A DNA stretch of 14,681 nt from assembly GCA_947631365.1 (NCBI GenBank), contig CANRLB010000020.1, forward strand, positions 1-14,681, written 5' to 3'. Shown in pieces: positions 1 to 7,973 of this stretch (the first letter of the stretch is position 1; the number at the start of each line of letters is the position of its first letter). Source of the DNA: an uncultured Bacilli bacterium (GTDB taxonomy: Bacteria > Bacillota_I > Bacilli_A > RF39 > UBA660). Below the pieces are notes generated by a model that saw nothing but the letters and a program-made list of their open reading frames with translations, made no database searches and was not told where the DNA came from. The position numbers were made by a program, and so were the translations under genes.

Positions 1-60
1 GTTACCTATTAAACTTTCCCACGGCTTAATAAACTCCATAAATAAAATGTACCATATTAA

Positions 61-89
61 ATTATATGGCACTAGAGTCTATTTGTCAA
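61..89 (-). promoter_or_regulatory. Perfect consensus sigma-A promoter firing out of the left edge
   Basis: On the minus strand, TTGACA (84-89) and TATAAT (61-66) are separated by exactly 17 bp, a full match to the housekeeping promoter consensus. Transcription would start near position 54 and run leftward out of the window. It lies just beyond the terminator of the export locus, so it begins a new unit. What it drives is cut off: a short open frame from an ATG at 37-39 reads MEFIKPWESLIGN to the edge, but no good ribosome site precedes it. The product could therefore be either a protein or a structured RNA. Confidence 0.82.
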
Positions 90-111
90 TCAAAATTTCC
101 TTATAATTATC

Positions 112-139
112 AAAAAAGGAGATTAATTATTTAATCTCC
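112..139 (-). terminator. Rho-independent terminator of the export operon
   Basis: Read on the minus strand, a perfect 9-bp stem GGAGATTAA / TTAATCTCC (139-131 with 126-118) closes a 4-nt loop and is followed by six T residues (117-112). This is a textbook intrinsic terminator. The TAA stop codon of the 1266-residue gene (131-133) lies inside the stem, so termination is placed immediately at the end of translation. Confidence 0.9.
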
Positions 140-3100
140 CAAATATCTTATGACATATGGCTTTGAAATAGTTCCTTCGCCAAGAGCCATAGTAATATAC
201 TCGCCATTTAAGTATAACAAAGGTCTAACAGCATTTTGTTCAGAAGCATCTGCGGTAGTAACAGTACCATTTTTGACAACATAAATACTATTACCTCCCT
301 CTTTTAGTATTAGCCATTCTTTTAGATTATCATCCAAGCGTAACCAAGAATTTAAACATTCATTATTAGTTTGATCAACTTCACAATAAGCTCCATTACT
401 TACTGACATGAAATAATCTCGTATATTCATTAAGCTAACCTTTGATTTTGTTTCATATTTATCATCATATGGCTTTCCATCTGTAGCTTCTATAAAGTCA
501 GTCCTATTAACGCTATCTTTTGACACACTACCATAAACTAAATTTTTTTCAATCAGAGGTTTTAACCAATCAAATGTACTGCTAGGAATATATTCTTGAT
601 CATTTATAAAATTTTCTAATGCTTTATAGATATTACTATTTATCCACGTTACATTTTGATTATTATTACTCCAACTATATGTTTCTTTTAGAGGAGTATT
701 TTTTATTATTGATAAAGTTGCGTCTCGCCTATCATAATTAATAATCCGATACATATACTTATCTGCATTATTTATACATTCTTTCATATCTGTTGTACCA
801 TAACATATATAATTATTTTTTACTTGATCTTTAGTTCCTTGAAAACGAAAATCATCTTTATTAGAAATATAGTTTAAGTAATTAATCTCGTTTTCCACGT
901 ATCCTTTAGGGTCTAAACAATACGACAAAGAATTACCTTCACAATAAGTGGTTAAATTTCTTTCTTTAGAATTATTATAAGATTTGTCTTTAATAATATA
1001 TGGATCTTTTTTTGTGCCACTACCACCGCCAATATTTATTTTCTCACTTAAATAGAAGACTGGCCTAATAACATTCTTATTATCCAAGCTTTGACCGGTA
1101 ACAGCTCCATTTTCATCAATAATATATGAATTATATCTACCCCAATTATAACTCCATCCAGTTCTCGTCATTAACCATTCTTTTTGACTTTCAGCTGTGG
1201 AATCATTATTACCTAGATATAGCCAACCATTAATACAGCCTTGATAACTATTACTATCTTTTTGACAATTTGTTTCATTACTCATAGATAAATAATAATC
1301 ACTAATATTTAAAAGCCCGGCTTTTGAATTAACACTCTTTTTCCATGGCTCAGATTTTTCTAAATAATAAACAGTTTGACCTTTAATATCTCCTGAAGTA
1401 GCAACTGTAGATTTTGCACCTTTATCGCCTTTATTTGCTTTTTCATACCATGTTGCTCTATTTTTACCAATTTCTATACCATACACCACTGGTCCTAAGT
1501 TATTCGCACCACCTTCAGTAAGATTGCCAAACATATCACCATATAACCAGTTATTATCAGAAATCTTATCTAACCATCCTTCTGGAATATAAGTCGTATT
1601 TTTTAAGAAATCACTATCTGTAAGAGCTTTATAAACTAAACTATTGACATAATCTATATTTTCAGTTTTACTTGAACCCCACTGATAAGTTTTATCTAAA
1701 GCAGTATATTTAACAACTTTTATTCTACCAGATGATTCAATACCAATAATACGATACATATATTTATCAGGATTTTTTATACATTTATCTTTATCATCAG
1801 TTCCAAAACATATATAGTTATTAGTAACTTGTTGATTAGTACCTTGATATCTGCGCATTCCACCTACATACCAACTTAAATTAACTATATTATCAAGTCC
1901 TTTATCACTAGCACAAGAAGACATGCTAGAATAAGAACTACAGACTTCTGATATATTTCTTACTTTTTCAGCTTTAGTTTCAATTACAAATGGATCATCT
2001 GCACTACCATTACCAGTAGTAAATTTAATTCCATTTTTAAGGGAAATAACAGGTCTTATATTATTTTCTTCATCTCCATCTAATGAATTAATAGTGCCAT
2101 CTTTTGTTATATTAAACATATAAATTTTAGCTATAGAATCAAATCTATATGGAGTCATTAATAAAAATCCTTCGGAATCATTAAGATAACTAGACTTATT
2201 TAAAGCCCCAGCATATAATGCTTCATCACTAGTAAGCAATCCTATCGGATATGTTAATGCCCCATTACCTTTTTTACTATCCATAGTAAAAGAATCATTA
2301 GAACCGCACTTAAGTGAAGGAGTCTTATTATTAAATCTATTATAACCAGCAAAAGTAACATATCTTTTAGTTATTTCACTATTAGGATCAAATCCAGCAT
2401 AATCTGTTATTTCTCTATCATTACAATATACTGTATCTTCAATATAATCACTAAATGATTTTAAATTTAAATTATACCAATTATCCATTACGATTTTAGC
2501 ACTTGAATTATTCTTATTATTTTGCATACTTTTAAAAGCATCTTCTAAAGTATTACCATTTTTTAACTCTAAATAGTGAAATCTATTTTGATTTTTATTA
2601 TAGTAGAAGATAAAGGCAACTTTATTATCCTTACATTTATTACCAGTTGATAAACAAGAATAATGATGCGTATTAATCATATATTCATCCTGACTCCAAC
2701 TACCTTGAGAATTTTCAGTTGTTTTAATTGTATAATTTTTAAGATTATCTGCATCATCATATATAATTTTATTACCATATTTAGTTTTGGTTTTTATAAC
2801 AGTATCATTTCGATGAATTCCATACATAGTACCCCACATATAACCAGCCGAAGCAATAGAATCAACATTATCTTTTTCTTGGAACGAAACTGTATCTATA
2901 CTAGTATTTACACCTGGGCATACATAAGTTATTTCATTATTTTTATTTACTCCTTGAACTGGATCACCATTATATATAAGCTTAACACCTTTAGAATCAG
3001 TTGTTCTTACTATTTTCCAACAGTATCCTCCAAATAAAACATTATTATCTAAACTCGAATCACCTCTAAAATAATATATAGGATTTTTACTATCTTTGGT

Positions 3101-3931
3101 TTCCGAAGCTTTTAAAAAAGCATTTTTTAAAGCAGAATCACTAAAATCAATTTTATCATCAGATCCATCATTATGATATAATAAATATTCATATAAATTA
3201 TTGGAAATATTAATTATTTCAATATCTCCATCTACATTAGGAATACGTAATCTTCCCCCATTAAAGGTATATTCACTACTAGATAATTCAACACTACCTT
3301 TTTTAATACGTAATATAGAGGGTATTATACTTTTAGAATCAAAGTAAAAATCTAAATCAGCATTTTCCATAACTTCGCTAGGATAATAATGTGAGTTATC
3401 AACATCTACATAACTTACATTAAAGTATTTCCTAAAATCAAATTTTAAAACCGTTGAAAAATGATTTTTATCTTCGCCTTCACTTACTGAGCCATTTTTA
3501 TATGAAATAGTTATATAAAACTCCATATTTGCACCGTTTGTGCATCTTTCATTATTACAAATAGGGTCTTTTAAAGAATATTTATCTATTCTCATTTTTA
3601 GATTACTAGGTAACCCAACAATATCATAAATTCCAACTCTCTCATTACCTATATTAGTAACCTCTACTTTAAATTTAACTGTAGAATCCTTTTTAGGTAG
3701 ATAGAAACCTAAACTTAAATTATCATAATTATACTCATTAAAATCTATAACTGCATCATTTGTAACTTCTTCAACGCTTAAATTAGTAATTCTTACATCT
3801 TTAACTATTCGATACTCTAAAGCGATTCCCGAAATATGCATTTTACTTCCAAAAGCAGAATATCCAATCGATAAAGATAACACTAATAAAAAAAGTAGAG
3901 TCATTATTAAATAACTTCTATTTTTTTTCAT
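131..3931 (-). CDS. Large secreted surface protein with three tandem diverged modules
   Basis: Encodes 1266 residues. Residues 1-29 look like a SipW-type signal (Lys-Lys-Asn start, hydrophobic run 8-24, then GYSAFGS), matching the GFSAYSS of the TasA-like protein in the same operon. Residues ~35-170 resemble a TasA-like beta-sandwich and ~170-245 an Ig-like linker; both are inferred from beta-rich pattern only. Three copies of one module follow, at about 285-651, 690-982 and 1027-1264. Shared landmarks are GGYCWKIVR / DKYMYRIIG / DKYMYRIIN, GLLTSDEAL / GLLNISDYY / SLMNIRDYF, NIRPVISL / VIRPVFYL / AVRPLLYL, and a closing GNGSADDPFVI / GSGTKKDPYII / GEGTISKPYVI. Paired cysteines are frequent. 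There is no LPXTG or C-terminal membrane segment, so the protein is probably released or held by the fibre. An AAGG ribosome site precedes the ATG, which overlaps the upstream gene by 14 bp. I do not recognise a catalytic activity; adhesion or fibre decoration is inference. Confidence 0.85.
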   Translation of the reverse strand: MKKNRSYLIMTLLFLLVLSLSIGYSAFGSKMHISGIALEYRIVKDVRITNLSVEEVTNDAVIDFNEYNYDNLSLGFYLPKKDSTVKFKVEVTNIGNERVGIYDIVGLPSNLKMRIDKYSLKDPICNNERCTNGANMEFYITISYKNGSVSEGEDKNHFSTVLKFDFRKYFNVSYVDVDNSHYYPSEVMENADLDFYFDSKSIIPSILRIKKGSVELSSSEYTFNGGRLRIPNVDGDIEIINISNNLYEYLLYHNDGSDDKIDFSDSALKNAFLKASETKDSKNPIYYFRGDSSLDNNVLFGGYCWKIVRTTDSKGVKLIYNGDPVQGVNKNNEITYVCPGVNTSIDTVSFQEKDNVDSIASAGYMWGTMYGIHRNDTVIKTKTKYGNKIIYDDADNLKNYTIKTTENSQGSWSQDEYMINTHHYSCLSTGNKCKDNKVAFIFYYNKNQNRFHYLELKNGNTLEDAFKSMQNNKNNSSAKIVMDNWYNLNLKSFSDYIEDTVYCNDREITDYAGFDPNSEITKRYVTFAGYNRFNNKTPSLKCGSNDSFTMDSKKGNGALTYPIGLLTSDEALYAGALNKSSYLNDSEGFLLMTPYRFDSIAKIYMFNITKDGTINSLDGDEENNIRPVISLKNGIKFTTGNGSADDPFVIETKAEKVRNISEVCSSYSSMSSCASDKGLDNIVNLSWYVGGMRRYQGTNQQVTNNYICFGTDDKDKCIKNPDKYMYRIIGIESSGRIKVVKYTALDKTYQWGSSKTENIDYVNSLVYKALTDSDFLKNTTYIPEGWLDKISDNNWLYGDMFGNLTEGGANNLGPVVYGIEIGKNRATWYEKANKGDKGAKSTVATSGDIKGQTVYYLEKSEPWKKSVNSKAGLLNISDYYLSMSNETNCQKDSNSYQGCINGWLYLGNNDSTAESQKEWLMTRTGWSYNWGRYNSYIIDENGAVTGQSLDNKNVIRPVFYLSEKINIGGGSGTKKDPYIIKDKSYNNSKERNLTTYCEGNSLSYCLDPKGYVENEINYLNYISNKDDFRFQGTKDQVKNNYICYGTTDMKECINNADKYMYRIINYDRRDATLSIIKNTPLKETYSWSNNNQNVTWINSNIYKALENFINDQEYIPSSTFDWLKPLIEKNLVYGSVSKDSVNRTDFIEATDGKPYDDKYETKSKVSLMNIRDYFMSVSNGAYCEVDQTNNECLNSWLRLDDNLKEWLILKEGGNSIYVVKNGTVTTADASEQNAVRPLLYLNGEYITMALGEGTISKPYVIRYLGD

Positions 3932-5099
3932 TTTCTTTACCTTCTAAATCAGCTTCTTTAATAGTAACTAAATAAACATCATTTTCATTTTTAATATAGA
4001 ATTGGCACTTACTATGCTTTGCTATTGGATAATACATTATAGGTAATTTTAAATTATCTCTTACATCCAATAATTCTTCAAAAGTACTAACTTTGATTAT
4101 ATTATTTTTTTCTAAATTAATACCAGTTGTGGTTTCAGCAATTAAACGATCATATTCTCTTAATATTTTATTAATATATAAATCAAAAGCATTTTTTCTT
4201 TCTGTTAATAACGCTATTAATTTGATTAATTTTACTAAAGCAATTATAGCAATTACACAGAATATTATTTCAAAAGCAAAAGCTAATTCATTAAATACTA
4301 GTTCAGAATCACTAACAGTTTTATTATCACTATTTTTTTCTTGAGCATTAATAGTTATTTCAACTGCCTTTTGAGATAAAGGAATTGATATTGATAAATC
4401 TTCTGAATTATCAAGATTCAAATCATCATTATCATTATTAACTTTATTTATTTTTAAATATACTTTTAAATAACTATTAGTATCAACTGCATAATCAGAT
4501 TTATAACCATTAGCTATTTTATTATAGTAATCATAATCAATATTTATTGTATCATTTATTGTTTTATTCTTCTCATTTTCCATTACAACTTCATGTTCAT
4601 CCGATAAAACATAATCTTTTTCTAAGAAATTAGAAGAGCTATTTGAATCACCAATAATAAGTTTACCTAATAATTGATAAGTAAATTTAATATTACTCTC
4701 TTCTTCAATATTAAAGTCATATTTAAAATCAACTTTAATGTTTTTTATTAAGTTAGCTACATATATCATATCTTTTTCAAGATAATCTTTTTCATAATAA
4801 TCGTTATCTTTTAAATAAACACGATAATCAACTGCACCTTTTTCATTATATTTAACAACTTTAGGATTAACATATATAAACGCTCTTTGTGCTAAAACAA
4901 AACAAATAATAAGTGAAATAATAAATATTATTGAAGTAGCAATTAAACGGATATTATAACTTATATGCCTTTTTTCTTTTGATTTTACTTCTTTTTGTTC
5001 TTTTTCTATAATTTTATTTTTAGTAGAGTCCTTTTCTTTAGCATTTTTTAATTCTTTCTTAATTTTTTCATTATTTTTTTTAGGATTTTTTTCTTGCAT
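3918..5099 (-). CDS. DUF5305 membrane protein of a SipW-type export locus
   Basis: Encodes 393 residues. The chosen start is the ATG at 5097-5099, directly preceded by AAGGAGAGGTGTAAA; an ATG nine codons upstream would bury this ribosome site inside the coding region. The protein has a Lys/Glu-rich cytoplasmic tail (~1-45), a membrane segment (~50-72) and an extracytoplasmic domain (~75-265). That domain begins with the DUF5305 signature (GAVDYRVYLKDNDYYEKDY, then LIKNIKVDFKYDF). A second membrane segment follows (~270-297), then a cytoplasmic tail carrying the family pattern VSTFEELLDVRDNLKLPIMY. DUF5305 proteins have no established biochemical role. They are found, from my knowledge of the family, beside SipW-like signal peptidases and TasA/camelysin-like proteins, as here. 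The two-pass topology suggests a partner of the peptidase or an anchor for the exported subunits. That role is inference. Confidence 0.88.
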   Translation of the reverse strand: MQEKNPKKNNEKIKKELKNAKEKDSTKNKIIEKEQKEVKSKEKRHISYNIRLIATSIIFIISLIICFVLAQRAFIYVNPKVVKYNEKGAVDYRVYLKDNDYYEKDYLEKDMIYVANLIKNIKVDFKYDFNIEEESNIKFTYQLLGKLIIGDSNSSSNFLEKDYVLSDEHEVVMENEKNKTINDTINIDYDYYNKIANGYKSDYAVDTNSYLKVYLKINKVNNDNDDLNLDNSEDLSISIPLSQKAVEITINAQEKNSDNKTVSDSELVFNELAFAFEIIFCVIAIIALVKLIKLIALLTERKNAFDLYINKILREYDRLIAETTTGINLEKNNIIKVSTFEELLDVRDNLKLPIMYYPIAKHSKCQFYIKNENDVYLVTIKEADLEGKENEKK

Positions 5100-5115
5100 T
5101 TTACACCTCTCCTTT

Positions 5116-6243
5116 TTATAATTCATTTAACCAAACTGTTGGTATTCCAACATAAGGTACTTTATGTTTTACTATTCCAATTATCATATTTCCTTCAATT
5201 AAATAGTCATCATCAGATATATTGGCATCACCCTTTGAATAATAGAAATATTCATCGCCAATTTTGACAATTCTTACTAATCTATGAACAACAATTATAT
5301 TATCATAATTATAAGCAATAACTTGTCCTACTTTTAATTTACTATAATCGTCATCTATTTTTTCTACAATTGCTACATCGCCTTTACTAATTTCTGGCTC
5401 CATACTACCACTAGCAATAGCTATAGCATAATAATGGAAATAACCAGAAGTTATATATACCAAAAAGATAATTAATAAAGTCGGAATAGCCAAACCAATA
5501 AAACTTGATTTGTTTTCTTTTCTCTCTACTTCCTTATCATAATCTTTTAAATAAAATCTATAAACTCTAAAGCCAATGAACACAGGCAATAACAAATCAA
5601 TTACTGCAACTAAATATATATTTGGATTTGGAACTATTGGCAATAAATAGCGATATAAATTAGTAACTAATAAATATACTATAACTGGTTTATATCCAGT
5701 CTTCTGTGTTATATAAGTACATACAATATTTGTACTTATCGCGGGCAATAATGTTAAAGCAAAAAACATAAAATTATCTACATTACTACCAAATTTTGAA
5801 TAATATATAGCACTAGTTATATCAATCAATACAAACATTACACAAGTTGTATATGTTAATAATTTACATCCTTCACTTTTTACTAAAATCATATACCTTA
5901 AGAATTCTTTAACTACAACAATTAAAAATATCGGAATTATAAATTTAATTATGCTATTTAAAGAAAAATAATTATCTGTTTTAGCAAATCCTATAATTAA
6001 ACCAAATAAATAATATAACAGGAAGAAAATTATTAAGTTAATTATTATTTCCATTATAATATCTTTAATGTAACGATGCTTATCCTTTTCAAATCCAAAG
6101 CATACTTTAAAAATCAAAGTACATAATATAAGGAAAACAACCATAATATAATCATTTAATATACTTGATACAAAACTATTTAAAATTAGAATTAAACAAA
6201 TAATAAACTCATAAATAAGTAATCTTTTATAACCCTTTTTCAT
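5116..6243 (-). CDS. SipW/ER-type signal peptidase I with a long multispanning N-terminus
   Basis: Encodes 375 residues from the ATG at 6241-6243, chosen because TTTAGGAGGAAAGAA sits directly before it; a longer in-frame reading to 6288 would run through this site and an upstream hairpin. The last ~130 residues are a signal peptidase I domain: catalytic Ser280 in ASGSMEP after a membrane segment, His320 in IIVVHR, and Asp339 in SKGDAN. His in place of the usual Lys marks the SipW/archaeal/eukaryotic (S26B) class. It should process the two neighbouring proteins with G(F/Y)SA(Y/F) signal ends. The first ~245 residues hold roughly eight hydrophobic segments, far more than the ~190-residue B. subtilis SipW; the function of this extension is unknown. 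Its first codons lie inside a 22-bp inverted repeat (6156-6281). Confidence 0.9.
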   Translation of the reverse strand: MKKGYKRLLIYEFIICLILILNSFVSSILNDYIMVVFLILCTLIFKVCFGFEKDKHRYIKDIIMEIIINLIIFFLLYYLFGLIIGFAKTDNYFSLNSIIKFIIPIFLIVVVKEFLRYMILVKSEGCKLLTYTTCVMFVLIDITSAIYYSKFGSNVDNFMFFALTLLPAISTNIVCTYITQKTGYKPVIVYLLVTNLYRYLLPIVPNPNIYLVAVIDLLLPVFIGFRVYRFYLKDYDKEVERKENKSSFIGLAIPTLLIIFLVYITSGYFHYYAIAIASGSMEPEISKGDVAIVEKIDDDYSKLKVGQVIAYNYDNIIVVHRLVRIVKIGDEYFYYSKGDANISDDDYLIEGNMIIGIVKHKVPYVGIPTVWLNEL

Positions 6244-6281
6244 TTCTTTCCTCCTAAACAGTTTTGTATCAAGTATATTAA
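6156..6281. repeat. Perfect 22-bp inverted repeat around the signal peptidase start
   Basis: The arms 6156-6177 and 6260-6281 are exact reverse complements over 22 bp and are separated by 82 bp. The spacer holds the ribosome site (AGGAGG, 6250-6255), the ATG (6241-6243) and codons 1-22 of the signal peptidase gene; the inner arm is codons 23-29. In RNA this makes a very stable stem that places the start site in its loop. The outer arm abuts another perfect hairpin at 6282-6301. It may be an RNase III-type processing site, a translational control structure or, less likely, a recombination site for DNA inversion. Confidence 0.9.
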
Positions 6282-6301
6282 GGCACAATATTTATTGTGC
6301 C
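6282..6301 (-). promoter_or_regulatory. Perfect hairpin between the TasA-like gene and the signal peptidase gene
   Basis: GGCACAATA and TATTGTGCC form a 9-bp perfect palindromic stem around 2 nt, 16 nt after the TasA-like stop codon. On the minus strand it is followed by TTAATATACTT, a poor T-tract, so it would be a leaky terminator or a 3'-end stabiliser rather than a full stop. Such a structure would let the secreted subunit be made in excess over the downstream peptidase, DUF5305 and large surface protein. Confidence 0.7.
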
Positions 6302-6317
6302 CCCATTATTTATTTTA

Positions 6318-7004
6318 TTATCTAGAATCAGCAGAACTATAAGTTAATACTATATCCCCGAAGACAACTTTGAAATCACCGTCAGCTCTTTGTTGAGTGT
6401 TGCTTGTATTTTTATATTCAATCTTAACCGCAATTTCTTCGGAATCATTAATAGCAAGCGCATGTCCAGATATTGAAGTAGCTGATTCTTTATATTGTAA
6501 TCCCCCTTCTGTAACACCAGAATTTGTATTTCCACCAATCGTTACTGTTACGCTTATATCTTTACAAGCTTCATCAACATAATTAGTTCCTTCCATAGCA
6601 ATACACTTTTTAAATGATTCACTGCCATCAGCATTTTTAAAAGTTACGTTAGTTAAATATGCTTTATATTTTCCAACATTTCTAGCATAAAATTTATAAA
6701 CCACAAAATCACCTGGTTCTTGAAATTTAACATTTAAATTAGAAATTGTCGGGTCTAATTCATTACTAATATTAGCATTTTCAGCTGTAGCAGAACCACT
6801 TGTATATGGTGCTATTGGTGTAGTTTGCAATTCATCTTCTTGATAAGAAAAATCAACATTAAAGGTACTGGCATCAGGTTTAACATCCAAAGAAGGTTGA
6901 ATTTTTAATGAACTTGAATAAGCTGAAAAACCTACAGTTAGACTAATCGCTCCAATTAAAAGAGCAACAATAGCTATTAATCTTGTCCCTCTGTCTTTCT
7001 CCAT
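6318..7004 (-). CDS. TasA/camelysin-like secreted fibre subunit
   Basis: Encodes 228 residues starting with a charged N-terminus (MEKDRGTR), a hydrophobic run at ~9-25 and the SipW-type signal end VGFSAYSSSLKI. The mature part is beta-rich, acidic and Asn/Thr/Ser-rich, with a VYKFYARNVGKYKAYLTNV stretch. That stretch fits the beta-sandwich typical of TasA/camelysin proteins (signal-peptide-processed matrix fibre subunits in Bacilli). Two cysteines (KKC...EACK) could form a disulfide. It is the first gene after a strong promoter, has an AGGAGGTG ribosome site and is followed by a hairpin, the usual layout for the most abundant product of a locus. The next gene encodes its likely processing peptidase. 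Assignment to TasA rather than another SipW substrate rests on signal type, size and context. Confidence 0.8.
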   Translation of the reverse strand: MEKDRGTRLIAIVALLIGAISLTVGFSAYSSSLKIQPSLDVKPDASTFNVDFSYQEDELQTTPIAPYTSGSATAENANISNELDPTISNLNVKFQEPGDFVVYKFYARNVGKYKAYLTNVTFKNADGSESFKKCIAMEGTNYVDEACKDISVTVTIGGNTNSGVTEGGLQYKESATSISGHALAINDSEEIAVKIEYKNTSNTQQRADGDFKVVFGDIVLTYSSADSR

Positions 7005-7033
7005 TATTCACCTCCTATTGTCTTACTATTTTC

Positions 7034-7062
7034 ATGATATCATATGTTTATTAATTTGGCAA
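7034..7062 (-). promoter_or_regulatory. Sigma-A promoter of the TasA-like/SipW operon
   Basis: On the minus strand, TTGCCA (7057-7062) and TATCAT (7034-7039) are spaced by 17 bp, each one mismatch from consensus. Transcription would start near 7027, giving a leader of about 20 nt before the ribosome site AGGAGGTG and the ATG of the TasA-like gene. No other candidate promoter of this quality is seen in the locus. Confidence 0.75.
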
Positions 7063-7082
7063 TTAATATTGTGTTAAACCAA

Positions 7083-7115
7083 AGTCTAAGTTAAAAATTA
7101 TTATTAACTTAGACT
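7083..7115 (-). terminator. 12-bp stem terminator at the end of the NAD operon
   Basis: A perfect 12-bp stem AGTCTAAGTTAA / TTAACTTAGACT (7083-7094 with 7104-7115) closes a 9-nt loop. The minus-strand continuation is TTTGGTTTAA, a short T-tract, so termination efficiency may be moderate. The last bases of the NrtR stop codon (7114-7116) fall within the stem. It separates the NAD unit from the promoter of the export locus. Confidence 0.7.
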
Positions 7116-7938
7116 AACTATTATTTTTATATTTAAATAAAGCAGAAGGCCTATGACCTCCACCAGTTTGCATTTTATCTGTCTTTTCCACTTTACTGGC
7201 AATCATTCTTCTAAAAGCAGGATCTAATAATTTTTTACCCAATATAACTTCATATACTTGTTGTAATTCACTAAGAGTAAAATATTCAGGCATCATATTA
7301 AAAACAACATCCGTATATTCTAATTTATTTTTTAATCTTGAAATACCACTTACAATTGCTAAAGGATGATCAAAAGCTAATTTATTATTTTCTAAAACAG
7401 TAAATTTATAACGATCCGTCGTTTTTTCATATAAAGTTTTACCTATTTTAAATTTAATTTCTTCATTTCCATTATCTAAAGTAACATAAATTGATTCTTT
7501 GTCTTCTAAAGCCATAATATTAAACCAAGATGCATTAGTTGGAATTTGTTCATTAAGAGTATTTTTATCAATCAAAGCTAGGTAAGAAGTAGAAACTACT
7601 CTCATTCTTGGATCTCTCTTAGGTTCTCCAAAAGTATATAATTGTTCCAAATATATATCATGTAAATTAGTTTCATTAGAAAGGATTCTTTTGGCAGCAT
7701 CTTCTATATCTTCATGAATACCTACAAACCCTCCAGGTAAACACCACATATCTTTAAAAGGATAATTATTTCTTTTAACAAGTAAAACACTAAAATGTTT
7801 TTTATTTAGTTTTCGATAATTATTTTGTATTTCATCAGAAACGCTAAAAATTAAAATATCCACTGTCATAGATAATTTTTCAAATATACTTGAATCATAA
7901 TCATTTAAAAATTCTTTTTCAGATTTATATTCTTTCAT
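7114..7938 (-). CDS. nrtR: NrtR-type Nudix transcriptional regulator of NAD metabolism
   Basis: Encodes 274 residues, the usual size for NrtR. The N-terminal Nudix domain (~22-150) starts with MTVDILIFSV and carries a Nudix box at 70-92. G70, E76, R84 and E89 are kept, but two other box glutamates are Ile85 and Asn88 and the box Gly is Asn91. This fits the family's use of the fold to sense ADP-ribose or related NAD metabolites rather than hydrolyse them. The C-terminal winged helix (~170-270) shows the NrtR pattern LAFDHPLAI, LEYTDVVFNMMPEYFTLSE, LLDPAFRR and GGGHRPSALFKY. It is the last gene of an operon with nadE, nadD and pncC, so it most likely represses its own unit. Ribosome site: TTAGGAG eight bases before the ATG. 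Confidence 0.88.
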   Translation of the reverse strand: MKEYKSEKEFLNDYDSSIFEKLSMTVDILIFSVSDEIQNNYRKLNKKHFSVLLVKRNNYPFKDMWCLPGGFVGIHEDIEDAAKRILSNETNLHDIYLEQLYTFGEPKRDPRMRVVSTSYLALIDKNTLNEQIPTNASWFNIMALEDKESIYVTLDNGNEEIKFKIGKTLYEKTTDRYKFTVLENNKLAFDHPLAIVSGISRLKNKLEYTDVVFNMMPEYFTLSELQQVYEVILGKKLLDPAFRRMIASKVEKTDKMQTGGGHRPSALFKYKNNS

Positions 7939-7973
7939 TTTTAACGCTCCTAAGTCTTTTTAACAATTTGATT

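Noticed and set aside
2663..3037. Plus-strand open frame of 124 codons
   Set aside because: It lies entirely antisense to the 1266-residue gene, has low-complexity Ile/Phe/Ser composition and no ribosome site.
5100..5126. Upstream ATG for the DUF5305 gene
   Set aside because: The AAGGAGAGGTG ribosome site lies within that extension and serves the ATG at 5097-5099.
6244..6288. Longer N-terminus for the signal peptidase (15 extra residues)
   Set aside because: It would translate through the hairpin region and the AGGAGG that clearly serves the ATG at 6241-6243.
6350..6582. Two short frames over the TasA-like gene (minus 6350-6538, plus 6397-6582)
   Set aside because: Both are shadows of a well-supported secreted protein with promoter, ribosome site and signal peptide.
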